A DNA stretch of 64,000 nt from Tabrizicola aquatica (GCF_002900975.1 NZ_PJON01000001.1:310001-374000), one strand, 5' to 3'. Positions 42,973 through 51,284 are shown, counted from the first letter of the stretch. Translations and numbers: made by a program. The notes: generated by a model not told the origin, from the sequence alone.

Positions 42973-43979
42973 GGCAGAACCTCCGCCAGGGTGCGCCCGA
43001 CGCGGGCGGCGGACCCCGCCTCGTCCAACGGATCGCGGCGCAGGCGGTGCGACAGGGCCAAGGGCGCAACCCGGCGCAGATGCGACCGGCGCACCGTGGT
43101 GTCGCCGTCAAACGCTGCAAGCGCCCGCGCCGCGCGCAACAGCGTCAACTCGCCCCGCAGCCCGTCTGACCCGAGGGCCAGACACAGCGCCGCGCAATCA
43201 TGCAGGACGACGCCCGGCGTCTTTAGCTTCGGCAAAGCCGCCCGCGCCGCCAGGATCTGGTTGCGCAGCCCCGCATCCAGCACGCGCCAGGTGCGCATGA
43301 ACCGGTCGTACTGGTTTTCATAGGCATCGCGGCGCTTGATCACCTCGACCCGGGTGTCGATGTCCTTGGGGCTGGTGACCTCCACCGACAGACCAAAGCG
43401 GTCCAGCAGTTGCGGGCGCAACTCACCCTCCTCGGGGTTGCCGGAACCGACCAGCACAAAGCGCGCCGGATGGCGGATCGACAGACCCTCACGCTCCACC
43501 ACGTTCTCGCCGGACTGGGCCACGTCGAGCAGAAGATCGACGATGTGATCCTCCAGCAGGTTGACCTCGTCGATATAAAGGTATCCCCGGTTCGCCCGGG
43601 CCAGAAGCCCCGGTTCAAAGGCCTTTTCCCCGCGGGTCAGCGCCCGCTCGATATCCAGCGCACCGACGACCCGGTCCTCGGTCACGCCAAGCGGCAGGTC
43701 CACGACCGGGGTGGGCTTGGTCACGATCCGGTCGCTGGCGATGCTGGCCCAGTCCGGGCAAAGCTCGCGCCGGGGGGCGTTGACGGGGCAACCCTCGACC
43801 GCGTCGATGGGCGGCAAGAGCGCGGCCAGCGCGCGGACGGCGGTGGATTTCCCCGTGCCCCGGTCGCCAAAGACCAGCACACCGCCGATCGATGCGTCGA
43901 TGGCGGTCAGGATCATCGCGGTCTTCATGTCCTCTTGCCCGACGATGGCCGAGAACGGGAAGGGCTGGCGCTGGGTCAT
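42969..43979 (-). CDS. bchI: Magnesium chelatase ATPase subunit I
   Basis: A 336-residue AAA+ ATPase: Walker A GVLVFGDRGTGKSTAVRAL, Walker B LYIDEVNLLEDHIVDLLLD, sensor I FVLVGSGNPEEGELRPQLLDRFGL. It forms hexamers with BchD and powers Mg insertion into protoporphyrin IX. The stop overlaps the putative CTG start of bchD. It starts 7 bases downstream of crtA. Confidence 0.97.
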   Translation of the reverse strand: MTQRQPFPFSAIVGQEDMKTAMILTAIDASIGGVLVFGDRGTGKSTAVRALAALLPPIDAVEGCPVNAPRRELCPDWASIASDRIVTKPTPVVDLPLGVTEDRVVGALDIERALTRGEKAFEPGLLARANRGYLYIDEVNLLEDHIVDLLLDVAQSGENVVEREGLSIRHPARFVLVGSGNPEEGELRPQLLDRFGLSVEVTSPKDIDTRVEVIKRRDAYENQYDRFMRTWRVLDAGLRNQILAARAALPKLKTPGVVLHDCAALCLALGSDGLRGELTLLRAARALAAFDGDTTVRRSHLRRVAPLALSHRLRRDPLDEAGSAARVGRTLAEVLP

Positions 43980-43986
43980 CTGGTCC

Positions 43987-44805
43987 TCATGCGGCTAGGT
44001 CGGGGTCGGTCGGGGCGGAGGGCGGTGGACTGGCTGGCAGCCCTGCGGTCCCTTGCGGAGAAGCGGGAAAGGGTGGGGCGGCGGTATCCAAGACGGGCGG
44101 TCTGGCGCGGGCAGGCAGCAGCGGCGCGCCGTTCCATTGGCCCTCGACGCCCAGCACGGCAAAGCGGGCGTAAAGCTCGTCGGTGAACCAGCCCTCGGCG
44201 CGAACGGCCTGGATCGCCCGGCCATGCGGGCCGTCGCCCCGGGCAAAGCGCGCCATGCTGGCGGTGTCGGGCCAGATCGAGAAGGTGATCTGATTCAGAA
44301 GCGGCACCTCGCCGATGCCGATCTTGAACTGGACGTTGGGGTCGGCCCCAATCACCTTCTGGATATCGGGCACCCGCCGCCAGAAGCGCAGTGCGCGGCC
44401 CGGCTTCACGCTGGCGCGGGTCAGGACGGCCAGCGGCCCCTCGGCTGTCTTGGGGTGGGGGTCGGGGACAAAGGGATTGCGCCCCGACCAGGAGCCCCGG
44501 GCAGACAGGGGCGAGAGATAGACCGTGGCGCTTTCGCTGGCCCGGTTGCGCCAGCGCCGCCAGACCGGGCTGCCCGCGATCCCGTCGCGCGCTGCCTCCT
44601 CGTCCGGCCAGACCGCCAGAATCGCCCAGACCCCCCAGTTCGGTTTCGGCGTGAACCCCTCACCCGTGCCGGACCCGCACAGCTTCCAGAACAGCAGCCG
44701 AGAGTCGCGCCGCAAGGCCAGCCGCGCCAGCGCCATCTGCCCGATCACCCACAGGCGCGCAGGCAGGCCCTGGAAGCGGAACAGGGAAAGGGTCGCGGTG
44801 GGCAT
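43987..44805 (-). CDS. crtA: Spheroidene monooxygenase
   Basis: A 272-residue CrtA-family protein (LSLFRFQGLPARLWVIGQMALAR start; FWKLCGSGTGEGFTPKPNWGVWAIL and FWRRVPDIQKVIGADPNVQFKIGIGE core). It introduces the keto group converting spheroidene to spheroidenone when oxygen is present. A Pro/Ala-rich low-complexity C-terminal tail of about 35 residues extends beyond the usual core. It heads the crtA-bchI-D-O operon, with a PpsR operator 14 bases upstream. Confidence 0.94.
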   Translation of the reverse strand: MPTATLSLFRFQGLPARLWVIGQMALARLALRRDSRLLFWKLCGSGTGEGFTPKPNWGVWAILAVWPDEEAARDGIAGSPVWRRWRNRASESATVYLSPLSARGSWSGRNPFVPDPHPKTAEGPLAVLTRASVKPGRALRFWRRVPDIQKVIGADPNVQFKIGIGEVPLLNQITFSIWPDTASMARFARGDGPHGRAIQAVRAEGWFTDELYARFAVLGVEGQWNGAPLLPARARPPVLDTAAPPFPASPQGTAGLPASPPPSAPTDPDLAA

Positions 44806-44818
44806 CCGCCCCTCCGAG

Positions 44819-44836
44819 TGTAAGGTCGCCGTTACA
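44819..44836. promoter_or_regulatory. PpsR/CrtJ operator (crtA side)
   Basis: TGTAAGGTCGCCGTTACA is an exact TGT-N12-ACA match located 14 bases before the crtA ATG in the divergent crtA/crtI region. Confidence 0.8.
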
Positions 44837-44892
44837 GATTAGCGGAAAACGGCCCCAGTTAAAGGAAATAAATGTCGCAGCAGATGCAGAGT

Positions 44893-44910
44893 TGTAAATC
44901 AGACTAGACA
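44893..44910. promoter_or_regulatory. PpsR/CrtJ operator (crtI side)
   Basis: TGTAAATCAGACTAGACA is an exact TGT-N12-ACA match ending 16 bases before the crtI ATG. With the crtA-side site it makes a pair 74 bases apart. Confidence 0.8.
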
Positions 44911-44925
44911 GTCTATCATCGGGGC

Positions 44926-46482
44926 ATGAACCAGGAAGCACACCACGCCCGGGGTCGGGCCATCGTCATCGGCGCGGGACTGGGGGGGCTGGCCAGCGCC
45001 ATGCGGCTGGGTGCCAAGGGCTGGCAGGTCACCGTCGTCGACCGGCTGGACCGTGCGGGGGGCCGCGGCTCCTCGATCACCGACCAGGGCCACCGCTTCG
45101 ACCTAGGCCCCACCATCGTCACCGTGCCGCAGACGCTGCGTGATCTCTGGGCCGCCTGTGGCCGCGATTTCCACGCCGACGTGGACCTCCGCCCCCTCGA
45201 CCCGTTCTACGAGATCCGCTTCCAGGACGGCGCCCGCTTCACCATGCGCCCCGGCGTGCCCGCCATGCGGGACGAGGTCGCGCGGCTGTCGCCTTCGGAT
45301 GTCCCCGGCTTTGACCGTTTCCTGGACGAGGCCCGCGCCCGCTATGACTTCGGCTTTCAGGACCTGGGCCGCCGCCCGATGCACAAGCTTCTGGACCTGA
45401 TCAAGGTCCTGCCCAAGTTCGCGATGATGCGCGCCGACCGCTCGGTCCACGCCCATGCCGCCCGCCGCGTCCGCCACCCCGCCTTGCGCTTTGCCTTGTC
45501 CTTCCACCCCCTCTTCATCGGCGGCGATCCATTCCGCGTGACCAGCATGTACGCCCTGGTCAGCCACCTGGAATCCTCGTTCGGCGTCCATTACGCCATG
45601 GGCGGCGTCCAGGCCATCGCCGACGCCATGACCCGCGTGATCGAGGGGCAGGGCGGCCAGGTCCGCCTGCAGACCGAGGCCGACGAGATCCTGGTCGACA
45701 AGGGCCGTGCCACCGGCATCCGCCTGAAATCGGGCGAGGAAATTGCGGCCGAGGTGACCGTCTCGAACGCCGATCCCGGCTTTACCTACGGCCAGCTTCT
45801 GCGCAAGCACCCCAAGCGGCGCTGGACCGACAAGCGCATGGCCAACGCGCGCTGGTCCATGGGGCTTTTCGTCTGGTACTTCGGCACCAAGGGCACGCGC
45901 CAGATGTGGCCCGATGCCGGCCACCACACCATCCTGGTCGGCCCGCATTACCGCGAGCATATCCGCGACCTCTTCCGCGCCGGCAAGATCACCGGGGACA
46001 TGAGCCTTTATGTCCACCGCCCCACCGTCACCGACCCCTCGGCCGCGCCGCCCGGCGACGACACGTTCTATGCCCTCTCCCCCGTGCCGCACCTTGGCCA
46101 CAACGCCGCCGACTGGTCCAGCTTTGCCGAGACCTACAAGGACCGCGTCGCCACCATGCTGGACGGTCTGATCCCCGGCTTTCGCAGCCGCATCACCGCC
46201 GAGCGGGTGTTCACCCCCGAAACCTTCCAGTCGCGCTACCTGTCGCCCTTCGGCGCCGGCTTCTCGCTGGAACCGCGCATCCTGCAATCGGCCTGGTTCC
46301 GCCCGCACAATGTCTCCGAGGAGTTTCAGGGCCTCTACCTCTGCGGCGCGGGCACCCATCCCGGCGCGGGCGTCCCCGGCGTGATCGGCACGGCCGAGAT
46401 CCTGGACCAGCTTATCGGGCCCCCCGCCGTGCGCGCCGTTCCCCCCGCCGTTCCCCCCGCCTTGCCCCTGGCCGCCGAATGA
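44926..46482 (+). CDS. crtI: Phytoene desaturase (neurosporene-forming type)
   Basis: A 518-residue FAD-dependent desaturase. N-terminal motif AIVIGAGLGGLASAMRLGAKG; C-terminal motif LYLCGAGTHPGAGVPGVIGTAE. It desaturates phytoene in the spheroidene pathway. The C-terminus ends in a short Pro/Ala repeat (VPPAVPPALP) encoded by a 12-base tandem duplication. The stop overlaps the crtB ATG (ATGA at 46479). Confidence 0.96.
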   Translation: MNQEAHHARGRAIVIGAGLGGLASAMRLGAKGWQVTVVDRLDRAGGRGSSITDQGHRFDLGPTIVTVPQTLRDLWAACGRDFHADVDLRPLDPFYEIRFQDGARFTMRPGVPAMRDEVARLSPSDVPGFDRFLDEARARYDFGFQDLGRRPMHKLLDLIKVLPKFAMMRADRSVHAHAARRVRHPALRFALSFHPLFIGGDPFRVTSMYALVSHLESSFGVHYAMGGVQAIADAMTRVIEGQGGQVRLQTEADEILVDKGRATGIRLKSGEEIAAEVTVSNADPGFTYGQLLRKHPKRRWTDKRMANARWSMGLFVWYFGTKGTRQMWPDAGHHTILVGPHYREHIRDLFRAGKITGDMSLYVHRPTVTDPSAAPPGDDTFYALSPVPHLGHNAADWSSFAETYKDRVATMLDGLIPGFRSRITAERVFTPETFQSRYLSPFGAGFSLEPRILQSAWFRPHNVSEEFQGLYLCGAGTHPGAGVPGVIGTAEILDQLIGPPAVRAVPPAVPPALPLAAE

Positions 46483-47501
46483 CCCGCCCCGCCCAAATCC
46501 GTCCAGACGACATGGCCGCCTGCCGCGCGGCGATCCGCACCGGCAGCCTGTCGTTCCACGCCGCCTCGCGCCTCTTGCCAACTCAGGTGCGTGACCCGGC
46601 ACTGGCGCTTTACGCCTTCTGCCGGTTGGCCGACGACGCCGTGGACGAAGGCCGCGACAAGGCCGGCGCGGTCCTGCGCCTGCGGGACCGACTGGACCGG
46701 CTGTATCAGGGCCGCCCTGCCGATGCCGCGCCCGACCGCGCCTTTGCCGCCGTGGTCGAGGCGTTCGAGATGCCCCGCGCCCTGCCGGATGCGCTGCTGG
46801 AAGGCATGGCCTGGGACGCGCAGGGCCGGCGCTATGCCGACCTGTCCGGTGTGCTGGACTATTCCGCTCGCGTCGCCTCGGCCGTCGGCGCGATGATGTG
46901 CGTCCTGATGCGGGTGCGCGATGCCGATGCCCTGGCCCGTGCCTGCGACCTGGGCTTGGCCATGCAATTGACCAACATCGCCCGCGATGTGGGCGAGGAT
47001 GCCCGCGCTGGCCGGCTTTACCTGCCCTCGGCCTGGCTGGAAGAGGCCGGGATCGCACCGGAAAGCTTCTTTGCCGATCCGCAACCGCTGCCCGCGATCC
47101 GCGCTGCGACGGCGCGGCTTCTGGCCAAGGCCAACCAGCTTTACACCAGGTCCGAGGCTGGCGTTCCGGCGCTGCCGATGGCTTGCCGGCCGGGGATCAT
47201 GGCGGCGCGGTTGATCTATGCCGGGATCGGCGGCGTAGTCACGCGGCGCGGCTTTGACGGGGTCACGGGCCGGGCGCGCACCGGGCGGGCGCAGAAACTC
47301 GGCTGGCTGGGTCTGGCTTCCGTCCGCGCGGCCGGCATGTCGGTCCTGCCCCATGCGCCCACGCTGCACGCCCCGCCCGAACCCGAGGTCGCCTTCCTGG
47401 TCCAGGCCGCCGCGCGCAGCCAACCCGGCCGCGCCCGCAGCGAGGCGCTTCTCTCGGTCCTCGCGCAACTCGAAGCCCGCGACCGCGGGTTGTCGGCCTG
47501 A
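46479..47501 (+). CDS. crtB: Phytoene synthase
   Basis: A 340-residue squalene/phytoene synthase-family protein. First Asp-rich motif YAFCRLADDAVDEGRDK; second LAMQLTNIARDVGEDARAGRLYLP. It condenses two geranylgeranyl diphosphates to phytoene. It is coupled to crtI by a 4-base overlap. Confidence 0.96.
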   Translation: MTRPAQIRPDDMAACRAAIRTGSLSFHAASRLLPTQVRDPALALYAFCRLADDAVDEGRDKAGAVLRLRDRLDRLYQGRPADAAPDRAFAAVVEAFEMPRALPDALLEGMAWDAQGRRYADLSGVLDYSARVASAVGAMMCVLMRVRDADALARACDLGLAMQLTNIARDVGEDARAGRLYLPSAWLEEAGIAPESFFADPQPLPAIRAATARLLAKANQLYTRSEAGVPALPMACRPGIMAARLIYAGIGGVVTRRGFDGVTGRARTGRAQKLGWLGLASVRAAGMSVLPHAPTLHAPPEPEVAFLVQAAARSQPGRARSEALLSVLAQLEARDRGLSA

Positions 47502-47649
47502 GGGCAGGGCAACGATCGACCGGGGCGACATCGCCAGGCGTTCCAACGCGCAAAGCGCCCCGCGGGTCTTAACGCATTACTAACGTTTCCAAAGCCCAAA
47601 CCCCGATGCAGACTGCGGCCCCCCAGCACCTTCCTGCGCCACACTCCCA

Positions 47650-47681
47650 TTTTCTGTCCCCAAATATCCCCGCCGGAGGCA
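47650..47681. repeat. Dispersed repeat, crtB-tspO copy
   Basis: The left part ATTTTCTGTCCCCAAATATC is shared (one mismatch) with the bchH-bchL gap at 24395-24414. The right part AAATATCCCCGCCGGAGGCA is identical to 28262-28281 inside bchB. The copy here contains both halves joined and looks like the full unit. Confidence 0.7.
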
Positions 47682-47687
47682 CCCCGA

Positions 47688-47716
47688 GCGGTTTTGCGTC
47701 CTTCACGCAAAACCGC
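47688..47716 (+). terminator. Strong hairpin downstream of crtB
   Basis: An 11-bp perfect stem GCGGTTTTGCG and CGCAAAACCGC with a 7-base loop. It has no T-run after it (GAGACAAAAGG follows), so it may be a processing or REP-like element rather than a classic terminator. Confidence 0.5.
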
Positions 47717-47859
47717 GAGACAAAAGGCTTGCGCCGCAAGGCGCTCAATTTCAAACCCGTCCCAAACCACGCACCCGGTCCGCAATCGGAACCCGCCTTG
47801 CGTTCCAGCGTTGAGAAGCCGGGTGCTCCGGCCTATGTGGGCATGAAAGGGAGCCCGCC

Positions 47860-48348
47860 ATGGATTACGCCTTGTTCTTCACCTACCTCGCGGCCTGCGT
47901 CGCGCCGGCGATGACCGGGGCGCTGTTTCCGCCCGGGGCCTGGTATCAGGCGATGCGGAAACCGTCCTGGACCCCGCCGAACTGGGTCTTTCCCGTGGCC
48001 TGGACCACGCTCTACCTTCTGATGTCTGCTGCCGCCGCCCGGGCCTCCGGTTTTGCCGGGGCCGAGGTCGGGCTGGCCCTCTGGTCGGTGCAGATCGCGT
48101 TCAACACGCTCTGGACCCCGGTGTTCTTCGGCCTGAGGCGGATGAAGCTGGCGGTTTTCGTCCTTGGGGCGCTGTGGCTGGCGGTGGCCGCAACGATGGT
48201 CGCCTTCTTCCAGGTCGATGCCTGGGCCGGGGCGATGTTCGTGCCCTATCTCGTCTGGGTGACGGTCGCCTTTGCGCTGAACCTCTCGGTCGTCCGGCTG
48301 AACCCCGGCCATGTCGCGGCCCCGGCCGGGCCGATGGCGGCTGGGTAA
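47860..48348 (+). CDS. tspO: Tryptophan-rich sensory protein TspO (CrtK)
   Basis: A 162-residue protein with five membrane helices, the TspO/MBR family. Signatures are RKPSWTPPNWVFPVAWTTLYLLM and WSVQIAFNTLWTPVFFGLRRMKLA. In Rhodobacter it negatively tunes photosynthesis gene expression, probably by exporting or signalling tetrapyrrole intermediates. It lies next to crtIB as in R. sphaeroides, where crtC would follow; here the next gene is fabF. Confidence 0.95.
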   Translation: MDYALFFTYLAACVAPAMTGALFPPGAWYQAMRKPSWTPPNWVFPVAWTTLYLLMSAAAARASGFAGAEVGLALWSVQIAFNTLWTPVFFGLRRMKLAVFVLGALWLAVAATMVAFFQVDAWAGAMFVPYLVWVTVAFALNLSVVRLNPGHVAAPAGPMAAG

Positions 48349-48463
48349 TCGGGCGCGGCTGGGCACTTTGCCGGCCCTGACCTGCGATGAGGAGCCAGCG
48401 CGACATGGTGTTCATGCCGCGCCTGGCGTCGGGCCTCGTGTCAGCGGGCTGTCGGGTCGCGGG

Positions 48464-48478
48464 TTAACACGCGGTTAA
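48464..48478. promoter_or_regulatory. CtrA-type box TTAACACGCGGTTAA
   Basis: The sequence matches TTAA-N7-TTAA exactly in a GC-rich region where TTAA is rare. It lies about 165 bases upstream of fabF. Confidence 0.55.
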
Positions 48479-48519
48479 TGCCCGCGGCCAAACCCTTGCA
48501 AAGGTTTGACAATCCGAAT

Positions 48520-48536
48520 CTGTCCACCGTGGACAG
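48520..48536. promoter_or_regulatory. 17-bp palindrome CTGTCCACCGTGGACAG, candidate operator
   Basis: Eight-base perfect arms surround a single central base. It is the same core as the palindrome at 14960-14976 and lies about 105 bases before the fabF start. Confidence 0.5.
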
Positions 48537-48641
48537 CCTTCCGCGCCCGCCCGGCCTCCGCCCATCCCCCCCGCCCCAGGTTGCGCGGGCATTTTCCGCC
48601 GTGTATCACCCCTGAAAAGCCTTGCCCCAAGGGAGAGAAGC

Positions 48642-49901
48642 ATGCGTCGCGTCGTGGTCACCGGCCTGGGAATGGTCACCCCCCTCGCCTCGGGCGTCGA
48701 GGAAACCTGGAGCCGCCTTCTGGCCGGCCAGTCCGGCGCGGGAACGATCACCAAGTTCGACACCTCGAACGTCGTCACCCAGTACGCCTGCGAGATCCCG
48801 ATGGGCGACGGCAGCGACGGCACCTTCAATCCCGACGACTGGATGGAGCCGAAAGAGCAGCGCAAGGTCGACGACTTCATCATCTACGGGATGGCCGCCG
48901 CCGTGCAGGCCGTCCGGGATGCCGGGTGGGAGAACCCTTCCGAGGACGAAAAGCTGCGGACCGGGGTGATGATCGGCTCGGGCATCGGCGGGCTGAACTC
49001 GATCGCCGAGACGGCGGTGCTGATCAAGGAAAAGGGGCCGAAGCGGGTCTCGCCCTTCTTCATCCCCGGCGCGCTGATCAACCTGGTCTCGGGACAGGTC
49101 TCGATCCGCTTCGGTTTCAAGGGGCCGAACCATGCGGTGGTCACGGCCTGCTCGACCGGGGCGCATGCCATCGGGGATGCCGCGCGGCTGATCCAGTGGG
49201 GGGATGCCGACGTGATGGTGGCGGGCGGGGCGGAAAGCCCGATCAGCGAGATCGGCATCGCCGGGTTCAACGCCTGCAAAGCCCTGTCCACCAAGCGGGC
49301 GGACGCGCCGGAGAAGGCCAGCCGCCCCTATGACGCCGACCGCGACGGGTTCGTCATGGGCGAGGGGGCCGGGGTCGTGGTGCTGGAGGAATACGAACAC
49401 GCCAAGGCCCGCGGCGCCAAGATCTATGCCGAGGTTCTGGGCTATGGCCTCTCGGGCGACGCCTATCACATCACCGCGCCGAGTGAGGACGGGGATGGCG
49501 GTTATCGCAGCATGTCCGCCGCGCTGAAGCGGGCCGGGCTGCAGGCGTCGGACATCGATTACATCAACGCCCACGGCACCAGCACGATGGCCGACACGAT
49601 CGAGCTGGGCGCGGTGGAGCGGCTGCTGGGCGACCACGCGCCGAATGCGACCATGTCCTCGACCAAGTCCAGCATCGGCCACCTTCTGGGAGCGGCTGGC
49701 GCGGTCGAGGCGATCTTCAGCGTGCTGGCGATCCGCGACCAGGTGGCCCCGCCGACGATCAACCTGGACAATCCGGCGGTCCAGCCGAAGCTGGACCTGG
49801 CCCCGAACAAGGCTGTGCGGCGCAAGATCGACGTGGCGCTGTCGAACAGTTTCGGCTTCGGCGGCACCAATGCCAGCCTGGTCCTGGGCAAGGTGCGCTG
49901 A
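48642..49901 (+). CDS. fabF: Beta-ketoacyl-ACP synthase II
   Basis: A 419-residue thiolase-fold condensing enzyme. Nucleophile Cys is in VVTACSTGAHAIGDAA; catalytic His are in YINAHGTSTMADTIELGA and SSIGHLLGAAGAVEAIF; FGFGGTNASLVL is the C-terminal motif. It elongates acyl-ACP in fatty acid synthesis. mltG follows 3 bases after the stop, a common alphaproteobacterial pair. Confidence 0.97.
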   Translation: MRRVVVTGLGMVTPLASGVEETWSRLLAGQSGAGTITKFDTSNVVTQYACEIPMGDGSDGTFNPDDWMEPKEQRKVDDFIIYGMAAAVQAVRDAGWENPSEDEKLRTGVMIGSGIGGLNSIAETAVLIKEKGPKRVSPFFIPGALINLVSGQVSIRFGFKGPNHAVVTACSTGAHAIGDAARLIQWGDADVMVAGGAESPISEIGIAGFNACKALSTKRADAPEKASRPYDADRDGFVMGEGAGVVVLEEYEHAKARGAKIYAEVLGYGLSGDAYHITAPSEDGDGGYRSMSAALKRAGLQASDIDYINAHGTSTMADTIELGAVERLLGDHAPNATMSSTKSSIGHLLGAAGAVEAIFSVLAIRDQVAPPTINLDNPAVQPKLDLAPNKAVRRKIDVALSNSFGFGGTNASLVLGKVR

Positions 49902-49904
49902 GGC

Positions 49905-51083
49905 ATGTGGAAATCCGTCGCCTCGAACGCCCTGACGCTGTTCATCGTGATCCTGATCGCGCTGGCGGCGCTGGTGGCCTGGGGGCGGAACGAGTTTGTC
50001 CAGCCGGGGCCACTGGCCCAGCCGATCTGTCTGCAGGTCGAACGTGGTGCGTCCCTCAGCGGGGTCAGCCGCAACCTGGAGGAGCGGGGCGCGATCACCG
50101 ACGCGCGGATCTTCCGGATCGGGGCCGAGTATTCCGACCGGGCGGATGATCTGAAGTTTGGCAGCTACACCGTCCCGGCCGGCGCCAGCATGGAGCAGGT
50201 GCTGGAGGCGATCACCGCCAGCGGCCGGTCGACCTGCGGGCGCGACCTGAACTTCCGGATCGGGGTCGCGCGCGCCGATGTGGTGCTGAGCGAGCTGGAC
50301 CTGACCACGAACGACTATGTCGAGGTGGCCCGCTTCGATGCGGGCGCCGAGACGCTGCCGCCGGAGTATATGGAGGTCGCCGACGACCCGGCGCTGGTGT
50401 TCCGGGTGACGGTGGCCGAAGGCGTGACCAGCTGGCAGATCGTCGACGCGTTGAAGAAAGCTGACTTCCTGCAAGGCGCGCTGGAGACGGTGCCGCCCGA
50501 AGGCTCGCTTGCGCCGGGCAGCTATGAGCCCACGCGGGGAACCGAGCGGAGCGCCATCATCGCCGAGATGACCGAGCGGCAAGCAGCGGCCCTGGCCGAA
50601 GCCTGGGCGAACCGGGCCGAAGGGCTGCCCTATGACACGCCGGAAGAGGCGCTGATCATGGCCTCGATCATCGAGAAGGAAACCTCGGTCCCCGAAGAGC
50701 GCGGCCAGGTGGCCAGCGTCTTCGTCAACCGCCTGCAGCAAGGGATGCGGCTGCAGACCGACCCGACGGTGATCTACGGGATCACCAAGGGCGAAAGCGT
50801 GCTGGGCCGGGGGCTGCGGCAAAGCGAGTTGCGGCGCGAGACGCCGTGGAACACCTATGTGATCGACGGCCTGCCGCCGACGCCGATCGCCAATCCGGGG
50901 ACGGAGTCGATCCGCGCCGCGCTGAACCCGGACACGACCGACTATCTGTTCTTCGTGGCCGATGGCACCGGCGGCCACGCCTTTGCCGAAACGCTGGACG
51001 AGCATAACGACAACGTCGCCCGCTGGCGCCAGATCGAGGCCGAGCGTGGGGCGGAAGGCCAGACGGGCGTGCAGGGAGAGTAG
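49905..51083 (+). CDS. mltG: Endolytic murein transglycosylase
   Basis: A 392-residue protein with an N-terminal membrane anchor (LTLFIVILIALAALVAW), a LysM-like region and the YceG/MltG catalytic domain. The catalytic Glu lies in IMASIIEKETSVPEERGQVASVF, with QTDPTVIYGI and YNTY-like TPWNTYVIDGLPPTPIANPG following. It cleaves nascent glycan strands. It directly precedes the GTA promoter region. Confidence 0.96.
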   Translation: MWKSVASNALTLFIVILIALAALVAWGRNEFVQPGPLAQPICLQVERGASLSGVSRNLEERGAITDARIFRIGAEYSDRADDLKFGSYTVPAGASMEQVLEAITASGRSTCGRDLNFRIGVARADVVLSELDLTTNDYVEVARFDAGAETLPPEYMEVADDPALVFRVTVAEGVTSWQIVDALKKADFLQGALETVPPEGSLAPGSYEPTRGTERSAIIAEMTERQAAALAEAWANRAEGLPYDTPEEALIMASIIEKETSVPEERGQVASVFVNRLQQGMRLQTDPTVIYGITKGESVLGRGLRQSELRRETPWNTYVIDGLPPTPIANPGTESIRAALNPDTTDYLFFVADGTGGHAFAETLDEHNDNVARWRQIEAERGAEGQTGVQGE

Positions 51084-51098
51084 GCCGGCGGCGGATGG

Positions 51099-51113
51099 TT
51101 AACCAGGGGTTAA
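51099..51113. promoter_or_regulatory. CtrA-type box TTAACCAGGGGTTAA upstream of GTA genes
   Basis: An exact TTAA-N7-TTAA match 42 bases upstream of the -35 element of the predicted GTA promoter. CtrA is required for GTA expression in Rhodobacter capsulatus, although there the control is thought to be largely indirect through GafA. Confidence 0.6.
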
Positions 51114-51154
51114 GGGTGCGCGCGCTAAGCCTTTGATCTTGTTGTGTTTTACTC

Positions 51155-51183
51155 TTGACGTGGCGCGCGGTCCAAGCTATACA
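51155..51183 (+). promoter_or_regulatory. Sigma70-like promoter of the GTA cluster
   Basis: TTGACG (51155-51160) and TATACA (51178-51183) are separated by exactly 17 bases. Transcription would start near 51190, about 95 bases before the g1 ATG, leaving a structured leader. Confidence 0.7.
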
Positions 51184-51209
51184 TCTTGGCATGCTAGAAG
51201 AAGTGTCGA

Positions 51210-51239
51210 AGCGGCCCGGGGGTGACCCCGCTGGCCGCT
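51210..51239 (+). terminator. GNRA-capped hairpin in the GTA leader, possible attenuator
   Basis: AGCGGCC pairs with GGCCGCT; inside it CGGGG pairs with CCCCG around a GTGA tetraloop, with a 2-base bulge on the 3' side. TTGTCATTT follows. It lies between the predicted promoter and g1, so it could act as an intrinsic terminator or as a leader RNA structure. Confidence 0.6.
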
Positions 51240-51284
51240 TTGTCATTTCCGGCCGTGCGGGGGCATGGGGGTGAACGGGTCTAG

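Larger units (their letters stand above)
47502..47859. other. crtB-tspO intergenic region with dispersed repeat and hairpins
   Basis: This 358-base stretch contains no convincing gene. It holds the dispersed repeat (47650-47681) shared with 24395 and 28262, a strong hairpin (47688-47716), a smaller hairpin CTTGC, GCC, GCAAG (47728-47740), and GAGCG and CGCTC segments flanking both hairpins (47686-47690 and 47742-47746). The region probably ends the crtIB transcript; the tspO promoter was not identified. Confidence 0.55.
48349..48641. promoter_or_regulatory. tspO-fabF intergenic region with CtrA box and palindrome
   Basis: The 293 bases between tspO and fabF have no gene. They contain a TTAA-N7-TTAA CtrA-type box (48464-48478) and the palindrome at 48520-48536. 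The fabF ribosome site (AAGGGAGAGAAGC) lies directly before 48642. Confidence 0.55.

Noticed and set aside
47728-47740. Possible tRNA or structured RNA in the crtB-tspO gap
   Set aside because: Only short hairpins are present; no acceptor stem, T-loop or anticodon arm pattern could be assembled.
48501-49333. Alternative frame of 275 codons overlapping fabF
   Set aside because: Arg/Gly-rich frame-shifted reading of fabF, which has all catalytic residues in its own frame.
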